64,000 bases of DNA. Source: Pseudoduganella danionis (GTDB taxonomy: Bacteria; Pseudomonadota; Gammaproteobacteria; Burkholderiales; Burkholderiaceae_D). This document shows positions 28,492 through 39,456 of the stretch, piece by piece. The stretch spans positions 1,240,001-1,304,000 of the forward strand of contig NZ_WNKW01000001.1 in assembly GCF_009720775.1 (NCBI RefSeq), in the 5' to 3' direction. Position 1 is the first letter of the stretch, and each line of letters begins with the position of its first letter. Under the pieces are notes generated by a model that saw nothing but the letters and a program-made list of their open reading frames with translations, had not been told where the DNA came from and searched no databases. A program made the position numbers and the translations under genes.

Positions 28492-29633
28492 ACGAAACGC
28501 CTATCCTCCCCGATCCCGTCGTCTCCGCTGCCAAACCGGCCGAGACCCCGAACGCGGCGCCGCCGCAGCCTGAGCCTAGCCTGCTCGAAACCGTGCAGCA
28601 GCCGCAGACGCTGCTGGTCGGTATCGTGGTGCTGGCCATCCTGCTGGCCGGCCAGACCTGGTCGTCGCACAATCAGGTGCGCAATCTGCGCGAAGAAATG
28701 GCGCGCCGCCTGCAGAAGGGGGATGCCAGCAATGCCGAAACGGGCGCGCTGGTGCGCACCGTGCAGGAAACCAGCAAGGAATTGCAGGCCAAAGTCAGTC
28801 TGCTGGAAAGCAAACAGCAGGAAGCCCAGAGCCAGCAACTGGCACTGGAGCAGTTGTATCAGGATCTGTCCAAGAACCGCGATGAATGGGCACTGACGGA
28901 AATCGAGCAGGTGCTGTCGACTGCCAGCCAGCAGTTGCAACTGGCCGGGAATGTGCCGGGCGCGCTGATCGCGCTGCAGAATGCCGACCGCAGCCTGTCG
29001 CGCTCCGACAAGCCGCAGTTCATCAGCATCCGCCGCGCCATCGCCAAGGATACCGAGCGCCTGAAGGCACTGCCGAATGTGGACTCGGTGGGTCTGGCAC
29101 TGCGTCTCGATAACGTGATCGCGCAAGTCGACACGCTGCCTATGCTGGCCGACGAAAAACCGACGCTGCCGGCAGCGCCCGAGAAAAAAGTCGCCGCCAA
29201 GGCTGGCGGCAAGGATGGCAAGGGCAAGGCCGATGCCAGCGAGACCAGCCCGTGGCTGCAATCGGCCCAGGCGATCTGGCAGGGCTGGAGCAGCGAGATG
29301 TGGACCGATGTGCGCCAGCTGATCCGCGTGCGCAGTGTGGAAACCCCGGACGCGCTGATGCTGTCGCCGACCCAGGCCTACTTCCTGCGCGAGAATCTGA
29401 AACTGCGTCTGCTGAACGCCCGTATGGCGCTGCTGTCGCGGAACGAAGCGGCCTTCCGCGCCGACCTGATTGCGGCGCAGGAAGCGCTGACCAAGTACTT
29501 CGACGTGCGCGCCAAATCGACCCAGACCGTGCAAGCCATGCTGCGTCAGGTACAGGGTAACAACCTGACCATCGAGCTGCCGACGCTGTCGGATAGCCTG
29601 AACGCTGTGCGTAACTACAAAGCGAAACCCTAG
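28488..29633 (+). CDS. hemX: HemX-like membrane protein
   Basis: A 381-residue protein with a proline-rich cytosolic N-terminus, one transmembrane helix (about 44-60, LVGIVVLAILLAGQTW) and a long periplasmic coiled-coil/helical part (about 65-120) followed by a helical domain. It is annotated in many genomes as uroporphyrinogen-III C-methyltransferase, but it lacks a SAM-binding domain, so the enzymatic label is doubtful. It lies between hemD and hemY with a four-base overlap upstream and a two-base gap downstream. Confidence 0.88.
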   Translation: MNETPILPDPVVSAAKPAETPNAAPPQPEPSLLETVQQPQTLLVGIVVLAILLAGQTWSSHNQVRNLREEMARRLQKGDASNAETGALVRTVQETSKELQAKVSLLESKQQEAQSQQLALEQLYQDLSKNRDEWALTEIEQVLSTASQQLQLAGNVPGALIALQNADRSLSRSDKPQFISIRRAIAKDTERLKALPNVDSVGLALRLDNVIAQVDTLPMLADEKPTLPAAPEKKVAAKAGGKDGKGKADASETSPWLQSAQAIWQGWSSEMWTDVRQLIRVRSVETPDALMLSPTQAYFLRENLKLRLLNARMALLSRNEAAFRADLIAAQEALTKYFDVRAKSTQTVQAMLRQVQGNNLTIELPTLSDSLNAVRNYKAKP

Positions 29634-29635
29634 TC

Positions 29636-30832
29636 ATGCGTTTATTTATCTGGATAGTGTTGCTGATGGCTGCGGCCATCGGTATCGCCGTGACAGCCCG
29701 CTTCAATCCGGGCAATGTGGTGCTGTTCTACCCGCCGCACCGCATCGACCTGTCGCTGAACTTCTTCGTGGTGCTGGAAGTGGCGCTGTTCGCGCTGCTG
29801 TATGTGCTGATCCGCGCCTTCCGCGCCACCGTCAAAATGCCGTCCAAAGTGGCGGCCTATCGCCAGCAGAAGCGCGAGCGTGACGGTAACAAAGGTCTGC
29901 GCGAAGCGCTCAAAGCCCTGTTCGAAGGGCGCTTCGGCCATGCCGAAAAAGCTGCGCTGCGGGCCGGCGAACTGGCGGAGAACGCCGGCGTGGCCGCCCT
30001 GATCGGCGCCCGTGCGGCGCACCGCATGCGTCAGGCCGCACGGCGTGACCAGTGGCTGGCCAAAATAGCCGACGACAACGGCATGAAAACGGCCCGTCTG
30101 ATGACGATGACGGAACTGCTGGTGGACGACCACCAGCCGGAAAAAGCACTGGAAGCCGTGCATGAACTCAATGCCAGCGGCACGCGCCACATCCATGCGC
30201 TGCAGATGTCGCTGAAAGCCCAGCAGCAGGCCAAGAACTGGCCGGAAGTGCTGCGTCTGGTGCGCTCGCTGGACAAGCACCATGCGCTGCATCCGGCCCT
30301 GTCGGCCCGTCTGCGCGAGCTGGCCTATGACGATATGCTGTCCGATGCCGGCCACGATGCCGAATCGCTGCAGCGGGTCTGGTCCACCGTGCCGAGTGCG
30401 GACCGCATCAAGCCTTATGTGGCCTGCCGTGCGGCCAGTGCGCTGAACGCGCGTGGTCTGCACGATGAAGCGCGGCTGGTAGCGGAAGAATCGCTGGCGG
30501 CCGACTGGGATGACCGCGTGGTGCGGGCTTACCGCGACGCGGCTGCACCAGCCGGTTCGGCGGCCTTGCTGACCCAGATCGAACATTGCGAAGGCTGGGT
30601 CAAGCAGCATCCGGCCGATGCCGAACTGGCCCTGACGCTGGGTTCTTTGTGCCTCAAGCAGAAGCTGTGGGGCAAGGCCCAGCGCTATCTGGAGCAGGCC
30701 CTGTCGGACGCCACGGAAGCCCGCATGGTACGCGTATCGCACCTGAAACTGGCGCAGTTGCATGAAGCGCTAGGTCAGGCGGAGGAGGCGGCCAGCCACT
30801 ATCGCCAGTGCGCGCTGGCCACCATCCTGTAG
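29636..30832 (+). CDS. hemY: HemY-type TPR membrane protein
   Basis: A 398-residue protein with two N-terminal transmembrane helices (about 2-20 and 40-60) followed by TPR-like helical repeats. It matches the HemY N-terminus (RLFIWIVLLMAAAIGIAV and FEGRFGHAEKAALRAGEL). This is the enterobacterial-type HemY, unrelated to Bacillus protoporphyrinogen oxidase; it is linked to heme synthesis mainly by operon position. Last gene of hemCDXY. Confidence 0.88.
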   Translation: MRLFIWIVLLMAAAIGIAVTARFNPGNVVLFYPPHRIDLSLNFFVVLEVALFALLYVLIRAFRATVKMPSKVAAYRQQKRERDGNKGLREALKALFEGRFGHAEKAALRAGELAENAGVAALIGARAAHRMRQAARRDQWLAKIADDNGMKTARLMTMTELLVDDHQPEKALEAVHELNASGTRHIHALQMSLKAQQQAKNWPEVLRLVRSLDKHHALHPALSARLRELAYDDMLSDAGHDAESLQRVWSTVPSADRIKPYVACRAASALNARGLHDEARLVAEESLAADWDDRVVRAYRDAAAPAGSAALLTQIEHCEGWVKQHPADAELALTLGSLCLKQKLWGKAQRYLEQALSDATEARMVRVSHLKLAQLHEALGQAEEAASHYRQCALATIL

Positions 30833-30894
30833 TTTTTACCGTCACCAGAGGCCGGAAATGCGGTGCTGCGCCGCACAAACGGCCGCTGTTTCGC

Positions 30895-30900
30895 TATAAT
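30895..30900 (+). promoter_or_regulatory. Probable -10 box of the ppa promoter
   Basis: A consensus TATAAT lies 42 bases upstream of the ppa start; the matching -35 region is weak. Confidence 0.5.
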
Positions 30901-30941
30901 GACGCGATCCCCTATTTGTCAGTACACACGAGGAAACCCCC

Positions 30942-31484
30942 ATGAGCTTGAATAAAGTCCCATCCGGCCGCGATCTGCCGAACGATTTCAACGTCATCAT
31001 CGAAATCCCGATGAATGCCGATCCGATCAAATACGAAGTGGATAAAGAATCGGGCGCGATCTTCGTCGACCGCTTCATGGGCACCGCAATGCACTACCCA
31101 TGCAACTACGGTTACGTGCCTAACACCCTGTCGAAAGACGGCGACCCAGTGGACGTGCTGGTGATCACCCCGTTCCCGCTGATCCCTGGCGTGGTAGTGC
31201 GCTGCCGTCCTATCGGCGTGCTGAAAATGACCGACGAGTCGGGCGAAGATGCCAAAGTACTGGCCGTGCCAGTCGACAAAGTACTGCCTATCTACAGCCA
31301 CTGGCAGAAGCCGGAAGATCTGAACGAACTGCGTCTGCGTCAGATCCAGCACTTCTTCGAGCACTACAAAGATCTGGAAAAAGGCAAATGGGTGAAGATC
31401 GACGGCTGGTACGGCGCCGATGAAGCCAAAGCTGAAATCCTGAGCGGCGTTGCTGCTTACAAGGCAGAAAACCCAGAAGCGTAA
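30942..31484 (+). CDS. ppa: Inorganic pyrophosphatase (family I)
   Basis: A 180-residue soluble enzyme that hydrolyses pyrophosphate to phosphate, driving biosynthetic reactions. It contains the family I metal-binding signature DGDPVDVLV (about 67-75) with its aspartates, the N-terminal VIIEIP and KYE elements, and the C-terminal [25 protein letters not shown] site precedes the ATG. Its AT-leaning, optimal-codon use suggests high expression. Confidence 0.98.
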   Translation: MSLNKVPSGRDLPNDFNVIIEIPMNADPIKYEVDKESGAIFVDRFMGTAMHYPCNYGYVPNTLSKDGDPVDVLVITPFPLIPGVVVRCRPIGVLKMTDESGEDAKVLAVPVDKVLPIYSHWQKPEDLNELRLRQIQHFFEHYKDLEKGKWVKIDGWYGADEAKAEILSGVAAYKAENPEA

Positions 31485-31507
31485 TGCCTTACGCGCTCTG
31501 ATACAGC

Positions 31508-31536
31508 AAGCCCCGAGTTGATCGGGGCTTTTTTTA
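31508..31536 (+). terminator. Rho-independent terminator of ppa
   Basis: AAGCCCCGA / TCGGGGCTT stem followed by seven T residues. Confidence 0.92.
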
Positions 31537-31544
31537 TTTCCGGC

Positions 31545-32696
31545 TCAGGTACGGTAAGGGCTGTGCTCACCCAGTTCGTCGAGATAGTGGTTAATGGCGT
31601 CGGTTTCGCGCGCGAGGAAATCGGCGATCGCATCGGCGAAGCGGGCATCGGCGATCCAGTGGGCCGACCATGTAGGCGTGGGCACGAGGCCGCGCGAGAT
31701 TTTGTGCTCGCCCTGTGCGCCGCCTTCGAAGCGGGACAGGCCATGGGCGATGCAGTAGGCGATGCTCTGCATATAGCAGGTTTCGAAGTGCAGGCCGGAC
31801 AGGTATTCTTCGGTGCCCCAGTAACGCCCGTACATGATGTCGCCGCCGATCAGGTTGAGCGCTGCGGCCACCGGCTGTTCGCCGCGCAGGGCGATAATCA
31901 GCAGCAGGCTGTCCGGCTGGGCGCGCAGCAGGCGCTGGAAGAACTCCAGCGTCAAGTAGGGGCGCGAGTAATGGGCGCGGTAGGTGCCTACATAACAGCG
32001 GTAGAAGAAGGCCAGCATGTCGGCGCTGATGGCGTGGCCGCGCAGATGCTGGTAGTGGATGCCGGCCTGCGCCACGCGGCGCTGGTCCTGCCGCAGCTTC
32101 TTGCGCTTGTCCATTTTCAGGCTGGCGAGGAAGGCTTCGAAATCGGCATAGCCGGCATTCTCCCAATGGAACTGCACGCCCTCGCGCAGCATGAAGCCGG
32201 CCGCGCTCAGGGCCGCGCGGTCTTCTTCGCAAGGAAACAGGATGTGCAGCGAGGAGGTATCGAGCTGGCGTGCCAGCGCAATCGCGGCCTGTGCCAGCAA
32301 AGGCCGGTCGGCCGGGTCGCGCACCAGCAGGCGCGGACCGGTGACGGGCGTGAATGGAATCGCGCCTAGCAGCTTGGGGTAGTAGGGCAGGCCATTGCGT
32401 TCGAAGGCCTGCGCCCAGCCATGGTCGAATACATACTCGCCACGGCTATGGCTTTTCAGATAGAGCGGCATGGCGCCGACCAGCTGGCCGGCGCGCCGCA
32501 TGATCAGGTAGCGCGGCGCCCAGCCGGTGGCCTCGCTGGCGCAGCCGCTGTCGTGCAGCGCGTGCAGGAAAGCGTGGCTGAGCATGGGCTGGTCGCCGGC
32601 CAGCGCCTGCCATGCATCGGGGGCGATCTCGCTCAGGCTATCGATCAGGCTAAATTCTGCAGTCTGGCTGTCTGCCTTGGTGCTTGCTCCGCTCAC
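31545..32696 (-). CDS. COG3146-type acyltransferase-like protein (peptidogalycan/FemAB-like fold)
   Basis: A 383-residue cytosolic protein of the PF04339/COG3146 family, which has a doubled GNAT/FemAB-like fold. Recognisable segments are the GWAPRYLIMRRAGQLVGAMP region, FDHGWAQAFERNGLPYYPKL, GHAISADMLAFFYRCYVGTY and FEGGAQGEHKISRGLVPTPT with its conserved Glu-His. The reaction and substrate are not known. It lies convergent with ppa and divergent from nadE. Confidence 0.8.
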   Translation of the reverse strand: MSGASTKADSQTAEFSLIDSLSEIAPDAWQALAGDQPMLSHAFLHALHDSGCASEATGWAPRYLIMRRAGQLVGAMPLYLKSHSRGEYVFDHGWAQAFERNGLPYYPKLLGAIPFTPVTGPRLLVRDPADRPLLAQAAIALARQLDTSSLHILFPCEEDRAALSAAGFMLREGVQFHWENAGYADFEAFLASLKMDKRKKLRQDQRRVAQAGIHYQHLRGHAISADMLAFFYRCYVGTYRAHYSRPYLTLEFFQRLLRAQPDSLLLIIALRGEQPVAAALNLIGGDIMYGRYWGTEEYLSGLHFETCYMQSIAYCIAHGLSRFEGGAQGEHKISRGLVPTPTWSAHWIADARFADAIADFLARETDAINHYLDELGEHSPYRT

Positions 32697-32846
32697 GCGC
32701 TTCTCCGTGCTTATACTCGGCCTATACTCAGCCTTTAGTCTAGCCTATCTGCCTGGTTTGCGTTGGCGTTGCACTGATTTTGTCGGCCTTACTGGCCCAT
32801 GCGATAATGACTTTTTGCCTGATGGCGCTGTGCGCGAAAGACTTCC

Positions 32847-34910
32847 ATGAGTACCAATTTCCTCAATCTGTATGCCCATGATTTTGCCCGTGTCGCGATT
32901 GCCGCGCCGGTCAGCCGTATCGCCGATCCGGCGCATAATGCGGCGCAGACCATCGCACTGGCCACGCAGGCGGCCGAGCAGGGCGCAGCGCTGGTGGCCT
33001 TCCCCGAACTGGGCCTGGCCGGCTATACCTGCGACGATCTATTCCACCAGCGCGCGCTGCTCGATGGCTGCCTCGATGCGCTCGAACAGATTGTGCTGGC
33101 ATCGCAGGAATGGCGCATGGCGCTGGTGGTGGGCGTGCCGCTGCGGGTCGAGCATCAGCTATACAACTGCGCGGTGGTGATCGCCGGTGGCCAGATACAG
33201 GGCGTGGTACCGAAGAGCTATCTGCCCAACTACGGCGAGTTCTATGAAGCGCGCCAGTTCAGCAGCGGCGATTACGCGGTGGCGACGGAAATCGATCTGC
33301 TGGGCGAGCGCGTGCAGTTCGGCTCTGGCCTGCTGTTCGAAGTGGCCGATCTGCCGCTGTTCAAATTCCACGTCGAGATCTGCGAAGACGTGTGGGTGCC
33401 GATTCCGCCTTCGTCGTTTGCGGCGCTGGCTGGCGCCACCGTGCTGGTCAACTTGTCGGCGTCGAATGCGCTGGTGGGCAAGGCCAATTACCGCAACCAG
33501 TTGGTGTCGCAGCAGTCGGCGCGCTGCATCGCGGCCTATCTGTACACCTCGGCCGGTGAAGGTGAATCGACTACCGATCTGGCATGGGATGGGCAGGGCG
33601 TGATCTGCGAAAACGGCGAGCTGCTGGCCGAAGCCCAGCGCTATAGCGATGCGGCCACGCTGACATTTGCCGACATCGATCTGGAACGTCTGTCGCGCGA
33701 GCGCATGCGCATGAACACCTATGCGCAGTCGGTGCAGCGCCATGCAGCGGAAGTGAATAAATTCCGCACCGTGTTCTTCCAGCTCGAGATCGACCAGAGT
33801 GCTACGCTGCCACTGCAGCGCCAGATCGAACGCTTCCCCTATGTGCCGGCGGACGGCCGCCGCCGCGACGAGCGCTGCAACGAGGTCTACCACATACAGG
33901 TGCAGGCGCTGGCGCAGCGGCTCAAGTCCAGCGGGCTGAAAAAAATCGTGATCGGTGTATCAGGCGGGCTCGATTCCACCCACGCGCTGCTGGTGTGCGC
34001 GCGCGCGATGGATAAACTGGGTCTGCCGCGCACCAATATTCTGGCCTACACCATGCCCGGTTTTGCCACCAGCGAACGCACGCTCAAGCAGGCGCACGCG
34101 CTGATGAAATTGGTCGGCTGCAGCGCCAAGGAAATCGATATCCGTCCGAGCTGCCAGCAGATGCTGCAGGATCTTGAGCATCCGTTCATCAACGGCCAGC
34201 CGCAATACGACATCACGTTCGAGAACGTGCAGGCGGGCGAACGTACCAACCACCTGTTCCGACTGGCCAATCACCATAATGCCATCGTCTGCGGTACGGG
34301 CGATCTGAGCGAGCTGGCGCTGGGCTGGTGTACTTACGGCGTGGGCGACCATATGTCGCACTACAACGTCAATGCCAGTGTGCCGAAAACTCTGATCTCC
34401 CATCTGGTGCGCTGGGTGGCCGAATCGGGCGTGATCGGGCGCAGCGATGCGCAAGTGCTGCTGGACATTCTGGCGACCGAAATCAGTCCGGAACTGGTGC
34501 CGGGCACGGCAGATGGCCAGCCCGAGCAGCGCACGGAAAGTACCATCGGCCCTTACGAACTGCAGGACTTCCACCTGTATTACGTGCTGCGCTTCGGCTT
34601 CCGCCCATCCAAGGTAGCCTTCCTTGCGCTGAACGCATGGCAGGACAAGACGCGCGGCCGCTGGCCTGATGGTGACCACGTCACGCGCAACCAGTACGAT
34701 CTGGTGGCGATCAAGAAATATCTGGGGATCTTCCTTGACCGCTTCTTCCGTACCAGCCAGTTCAAGCGTAGTTGCGTGCCGAATGCACCGAAAGTGGGCA
34801 GCGGCGGTTCGCTCTCGCCGCGCGGCGACTGGCGTGCGCCCAGCGATAGCCAGAGTGTGGTGTGGATGGAAGAATTGCATGCCATTCCGGTACAGGACGC
34901 GAGCATTTAA
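32847..34910 (+). CDS. nadE: Glutamine-dependent NAD+ synthetase (two-domain form)
   Basis: A 687-residue enzyme that amidates nicotinic-acid adenine dinucleotide to NAD+. The N-terminal nitrilase-like glutaminase domain (about 10-300) shows Glu in [14 protein letters not shown], Lys in [14 protein letters not shown] and Cys in [10 protein letters not shown]. The C-terminal ATP-pyrophosphatase domain has the P-loop [16 protein letters not shown] segment ([12 protein letters not shown]) and [13 protein letters not shown]. Length matches the Mycobacterium-type enzyme. glnB/glnK follows after about 100 bases. Confidence 0.96.
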   Translation: MSTNFLNLYAHDFARVAIAAPVSRIADPAHNAAQTIALATQAAEQGAALVAFPELGLAGYTCDDLFHQRALLDGCLDALEQIVLASQEWRMALVVGVPLRVEHQLYNCAVVIAGGQIQGVVPKSYLPNYGEFYEARQFSSGDYAVATEIDLLGERVQFGSGLLFEVADLPLFKFHVEICEDVWVPIPPSSFAALAGATVLVNLSASNALVGKANYRNQLVSQQSARCIAAYLYTSAGEGESTTDLAWDGQGVICENGELLAEAQRYSDAATLTFADIDLERLSRERMRMNTYAQSVQRHAAEVNKFRTVFFQLEIDQSATLPLQRQIERFPYVPADGRRRDERCNEVYHIQVQALAQRLKSSGLKKIVIGVSGGLDSTHALLVCARAMDKLGLPRTNILAYTMPGFATSERTLKQAHALMKLVGCSAKEIDIRPSCQQMLQDLEHPFINGQPQYDITFENVQAGERTNHLFRLANHHNAIVCGTGDLSELALGWCTYGVGDHMSHYNVNASVPKTLISHLVRWVAESGVIGRSDAQVLLDILATEISPELVPGTADGQPEQRTESTIGPYELQDFHLYYVLRFGFRPSKVAFLALNAWQDKTRGRWPDGDHVTRNQYDLVAIKKYLGIFLDRFFRTSQFKRSCVPNAPKVGSGGSLSPRGDWRAPSDSQSVVWMEELHAIPVQDASI

Positions 34911-34963
34911 ACGAAGTTCAAGTGGGATCGCAGCGCGCGCGGTACAATATGTGCAAGCGCTAG

Positions 34964-35350
<387 letters not shown>

Positions 35351-35373
35351 CTCAGCACGCAGTGCTACCCAAC

Positions 35374-35404
35374 AAAAAATGCCGCGTATGCGGCATTTTT
35401 TGTA
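35374..35404 (+). terminator. Rho-independent terminator of glnB
   Basis: AATGCCGC / GCGGCATT stem flanked by A and T runs, so it can work both ways. Confidence 0.88.
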
Positions 35405-35488
35405 TATCGATGTTTGGTTATATTAGTTCGGATTTACTACGTCGATTAGTAATATAGACACACGATTATTCCAAGAAGAAAGTGTGTC

Positions 35489-36898
35489 ATGTCCCTACGC
35501 TCTAGTCTGCTTGCCCTATCTCTGCTGGCCGCAACCGCTCCTGCCGGTGCCTCGCCCAGCGTCTATCCCACCGGCGTTACGCGCTACGATCCGGCGCTGG
35601 CCCATAACCAGTATGTGCTCTTCAGCGGTCAGGACCAGAAGACCCATCTGATCGATATGAACGGCCATGAGGTGCAGCGCTGGGATGCCGAAGGTTTCCC
35701 GCCCGTGCTGCTCGATCCGGCGCTGACGGGCGGTCAGCGCGGTCATGTGCTGGTGCAACTGGCCAGTACGGCCGGCACCAGCAATGAAGGCAACGGCTTG
35801 CGCAACCAGTCCATCGGTGAACTGGACTGGCACGGCAAGGTGGTGTGGCAATGGGGCGCGGCCGGTGCTGCACAGGATGCCTATGCGGCGCCCGTGGAAG
35901 GCAAGCCCGCGCAAGTGCCCGGTGGCAGCGCCAAGCAGCACCACGACTGGCGTCGTCTGGCCAACGGCAATACGCTGGTGCTGGCCAACCTCGTACATCC
36001 GGTGGCCGGTTTCGCTGCGCCGCAAGTGCTTGACGACGTGATCTACGAAGTGACGCCGCAAGGACAGATCGTCTGGCAGTGGGTGGCTTCCGAGCACCGG
36101 AAGGAATTCGGTTTCAGCGCTGCTGCGCTGAAGCTGGTGCAGGGCGGTCATTCGCCGCGCGGCAAGGCAGCGCCGTTCGACTTCCTGCACATCAACAATT
36201 TGTCCGTGCTGGGGCCTAACCGCTGGTACGACGCAGGCGACCAGCGCTTCCATCCCGATAACTTGATGATCGATGCGCGCGAGGCCAATTTCATCGCCAT
36301 CCTCGACAAGCACAGCGGCAAAGTAGTGTGGCTGCTAGGCCCAGACTATCCGGCTCAGTTGCGCGTGCCGGCCGCGTTGCCGCGTCCAGTTGACCAGATC
36401 GTCGGTCAGCATGACGCCCATCTGATCGCACCGGGCCTGCCCGGCGCTGGCAATCTGCTGGTGTTCGACAATCAGGGCGAAGCCGGGTATCCGCGCGTCA
36501 GCGTGGGTGTGCAACCGCGTTCGCGTGTGCTGGAAATCGATCCCGTCAGCAAACAGATTGTGTGGGAATACACGGGCCGCGATTCCAATCTGCCGGACTG
36601 GGGTTTCTACAGTTCGTTCATCAGCAGCGCGCGCCGTCTGCCGAATGGTAATACGCTGATCGACGAAGGCATGAATGGCCGCATTTTCCAGGTCACGCCC
36701 AAGGGCGAGATTGTGTGGGAATACATCAGCCCGTATTTTGCCCAGACGCCCGTGGCCGGTGCCGGCAAAGCTGTGCGCAGCAACTGGGTCTACCGCGCCC
36801 AGCCTGTGCCTTACCACTGGGTGCCCGATGGCACGCCACGTTCCGAGCAGGCCGTGATCCCGCCAGATCCGGCCCAGTTCCGCGTCGCCACGCACTAG
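35489..36898 (+). CDS. Secreted arylsulfotransferase (ASST)-like beta-propeller protein
   Basis: A 469-residue exported protein with a signal peptide (LLALSLLAATAPAGA). The mature part has repeated blades of the type G.VVWQW, GQIVWQWV, KQIVWEYT and GEIVWEYI plus a conserved HHDWRRLANGNTLVLAN segment, typical of the ASST/PF14269 family. True ASSTs move sulfate between aryl sulfates and phenols using a catalytic histidine; His residues in HHDW and GQHDAHL are candidates. It is followed by a TonB receptor and a sulfatase on the same strand, which supports work on aryl sulfates. Confidence 0.72.
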   Translation: MSLRSSLLALSLLAATAPAGASPSVYPTGVTRYDPALAHNQYVLFSGQDQKTHLIDMNGHEVQRWDAEGFPPVLLDPALTGGQRGHVLVQLASTAGTSNEGNGLRNQSIGELDWHGKVVWQWGAAGAAQDAYAAPVEGKPAQVPGGSAKQHHDWRRLANGNTLVLANLVHPVAGFAAPQVLDDVIYEVTPQGQIVWQWVASEHRKEFGFSAAALKLVQGGHSPRGKAAPFDFLHINNLSVLGPNRWYDAGDQRFHPDNLMIDAREANFIAILDKHSGKVVWLLGPDYPAQLRVPAALPRPVDQIVGQHDAHLIAPGLPGAGNLLVFDNQGEAGYPRVSVGVQPRSRVLEIDPVSKQIVWEYTGRDSNLPDWGFYSSFISSARRLPNGNTLIDEGMNGRIFQVTPKGEIVWEYISPYFAQTPVAGAGKAVRSNWVYRAQPVPYHWVPDGTPRSEQAVIPPDPAQFRVATH

Positions 36899-37021
36899 AC
36901 CCTTCCTGACGGCGCAAGCGCGCAGCGCAAGCACGCCACCTCTTTCGTAAAAACCGTTCCTGCCCGCTGCCCTGCGGGCGGGCAGGGCCTCTGTCGCCCG
37001 CAATTTTGAATAGGATTAGAT

Positions 37022-39445
37022 ATGCAACAGAAGAAACTCGTCGTGGCGCTGGCCGCGGTATATGGTTTAGGCTGGACGGTGCTGGCCAACGCCAGCCCGG
37101 CAGAACTGGCAGTGGCCACGGTAGCGCTCAGTAGTGCTGCGCTGGCGACCAGCGCGGAGGCCGGGGCTGCGTCAGCCGCAGCCGATGGCGCGGGAGCGTC
37201 GGCAAGTGCCGATGCAGCGGAGACCGTCGCTGCAGCCAGTGCTGCCACGGCAGCAGCTGATGCGTCGCTCGATGTGATTGCGCGCGTTACCGTGTCGGCA
37301 CGGCGCCGCGTGGAATCGTCGCAGAGCGTGCCGACCACACTGAGCGTACTCGATAGCAGCGCGCTGGAAGGCAACCGCGTGTACCGCGTGCAGGATTTGC
37401 AGCAACTGCTGCCCAGCACCACCGTCAACTATGTGCATGCGCGCCAGATGAGTTTTGCTGTGCGCGGGTTGGGGAATAATCCTGCCAGCGACGGACTCGA
37501 AGGCAGCGTGGGCGTGTATCTCGACAACGTCTATCTGGCCCGCCCCGGCATGGCCGCTTTCGATGCGCTCGATATCCAGCAGCTGGAATTGCTGCGCGGC
37601 CCGCAGGGCACCTTGTTCGGCAAGAACACCACGGCCGGCGTGCTGAACATCACCAGCAAGCAGCCGACCTACCGCAGCGAGAACAGTGCCCAGCTAGCGT
37701 TCGGCCAGCAGGGCTATGTGCAGGGCAAGGCTGTGCTGTCGGGCGCGTTCTCGGATACGGCAGCGGGCCGTATCGCCGTCTACAAAACCCATGAAGACGG
37801 TTACATTACGAATATCCATACGGGCAAAAAAGTGCAGGGCGGCGACCGCGATGGCGTGCGTGCACAAGTGCTGCTGGAACCCGATGCGAACTTCAGCGCG
37901 CGCCTGATCGCTGATTACAACCGCGAAGACTCCAACAACGGTACGCTGGTGTTCTACAACGCTGGCGCCAGCGGCAAATTCCTCGCACAGGCGGCTGCCG
38001 TGGGCGGCCATCCCGTGACCGACCCTAGGCTGCGGCAGGTGAATCTCGATAGCGGCTCGCATGTGGATGTGCATCAGGGCGGCGTTTCGGGTGAACTGAA
38101 CTGGAAGCTGGCCAATGAATACAAGCTGACTTCCATCAGCGCCGCGCGCTTGTGGAACTTCACGCCGCACAACGATGACGGGCTGGAGGTGCCGGTCACG
38201 CTGAATGTGGGTTCGGCCGCGCGCCATCGCCAGTTCACGCAGGAGCTGCGGCTGGCCACGCCGCTGGGCCAGCCGGTGGAATCCGTATTCGGCGCGTATT
38301 ACTACTACCAGAATCTGGATAACATCAACTTCACTTACAACGGCCCGCTGGCCGACAAGTTCAACGGCACGCCGGCCGGCGCGTGGAGCAATGTCACCAG
38401 CATAGGCAATGGCCACTTGCGGGTGAACAGCTATGCGCTGTTTGGCCAGAGCATCTGGCACATTGATCCGCAGTGGGACTTGACGGGCGGCGTGCGCGCC
38501 ACCTATGAAGACAAGCTGGCGCAGGTGACGCGCGATGCGCCGTATGGCGGCGTGGCTGTAACGGGCGCAGCGCTGGCGTCACGCAATGCGCGCTTCGGCG
38601 CCTATGACTCGGGCGATGTGCACCTGAACAAACTCAGCCCGTCGGCGCTGCTGACGCTGGCCTACAAGGCCGATACCGATGTACTGGCCTTTGCCAGCGC
38701 CTCGCATGGCGAGAAGTCGGGCGGCATCAATCTGTCCGTGCCCGGTGCAGCGGGCGTGTCCTCGCTCAAGGTGAATAACGAGAAGGCCAACAATCTGGAA
38801 CTGGGCATAAAGAGCAATCTGCTGGGGCGCCGCGTGCAGTTCAACGCCAGCCTGTTCTGGAACGATGTGTCGGGCTACCAGAGCAATGCCTATGATCCCG
38901 TCAGCGCGACATCCTATCTGACCAATGCCGGCACGGTGCGCAGCCGCGGTCTCGAACTCGATAGCAGCGTGGTGCTGGTGCGTGGCTTTACTGTCAGCGC
39001 GAATGGCTCGTTCAATGACGTCAAGTACAAGGAGTACAAGAACGCGCCATGCCCGCCTGAGCGTGCCGGCACGTTCTGCGACCTGTCGGGCCGTGCGGCG
39101 CTGGTCAATGCACCGCGCTGGATAGGCAATCTGGCGGCGCAGTATGCCACCGCCGTGGCCGCGAATGTGGAAGCCTATGGCAACCTCAACTACGCCTACC
39201 GCAGCAGCACCTACGGCACGCTCGATGCGTCCGAATATGCACGGATTCCCGCCTACAGCCTGACCAATCTGTCGGCCGGCCTCAAGCTGCGCCAGGGCAG
39301 CACGCGCTGGGATGTGTCGCTGTGGGCCAAAAACCTGTTCGACAAGCAGTACTACACCAGTATGTGGAATACCAGCCCGGGTGCGTATAACACGGTAATC
39401 GGCACACCACGCCAGATCGGCCTGACGGCCCGCGCAGACTTTTAA
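37022..39445 (+). CDS. TonB-dependent outer-membrane receptor (aryl-sulfate cluster)
   Basis: An 807-residue receptor. After a signal peptide there is an unusual Ala/Ser-rich stretch (about residues 25-80). A TonB-box-like VTVSARRR and plug domain follow (TLSVLDSSALEGNRVYRVQD, LLRGPQGTLFGKNTTAGVL), then a beta-barrel ending in an aromatic C-terminal residue (RADF). The FGKNTTAG signature is usual for sphingomonad/Proteobacterial receptors that import xenobiotics or plant compounds. The sulfatase starts 11 bases after the stop, so both are probably co-transcribed. Confidence 0.9.
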   Translation: MQQKKLVVALAAVYGLGWTVLANASPAELAVATVALSSAALATSAEAGAASAAADGAGASASADAAETVAAASAATAAADASLDVIARVTVSARRRVESSQSVPTTLSVLDSSALEGNRVYRVQDLQQLLPSTTVNYVHARQMSFAVRGLGNNPASDGLEGSVGVYLDNVYLARPGMAAFDALDIQQLELLRGPQGTLFGKNTTAGVLNITSKQPTYRSENSAQLAFGQQGYVQGKAVLSGAFSDTAAGRIAVYKTHEDGYITNIHTGKKVQGGDRDGVRAQVLLEPDANFSARLIADYNREDSNNGTLVFYNAGASGKFLAQAAAVGGHPVTDPRLRQVNLDSGSHVDVHQGGVSGELNWKLANEYKLTSISAARLWNFTPHNDDGLEVPVTLNVGSAARHRQFTQELRLATPLGQPVESVFGAYYYYQNLDNINFTYNGPLADKFNGTPAGAWSNVTSIGNGHLRVNSYALFGQSIWHIDPQWDLTGGVRATYEDKLAQVTRDAPYGGVAVTGAALASRNARFGAYDSGDVHLNKLSPSALLTLAYKADTDVLAFASASHGEKSGGINLSVPGAAGVSSLKVNNEKANNLELGIKSNLLGRRVQFNASLFWNDVSGYQSNAYDPVSATSYLTNAGTVRSRGLELDSSVVLVRGFTVSANGSFNDVKYKEYKNAPCPPERAGTFCDLSGRAALVNAPRWIGNLAAQYATAVAANVEAYGNLNYAYRSSTYGTLDASEYARIPAYSLTNLSAGLKLRQGSTRWDVSLWAKNLFDKQYYTSMWNTSPGAYNTVIGTPRQIGLTARADF

Positions 39446-39456
39446 GGAGCAACAGC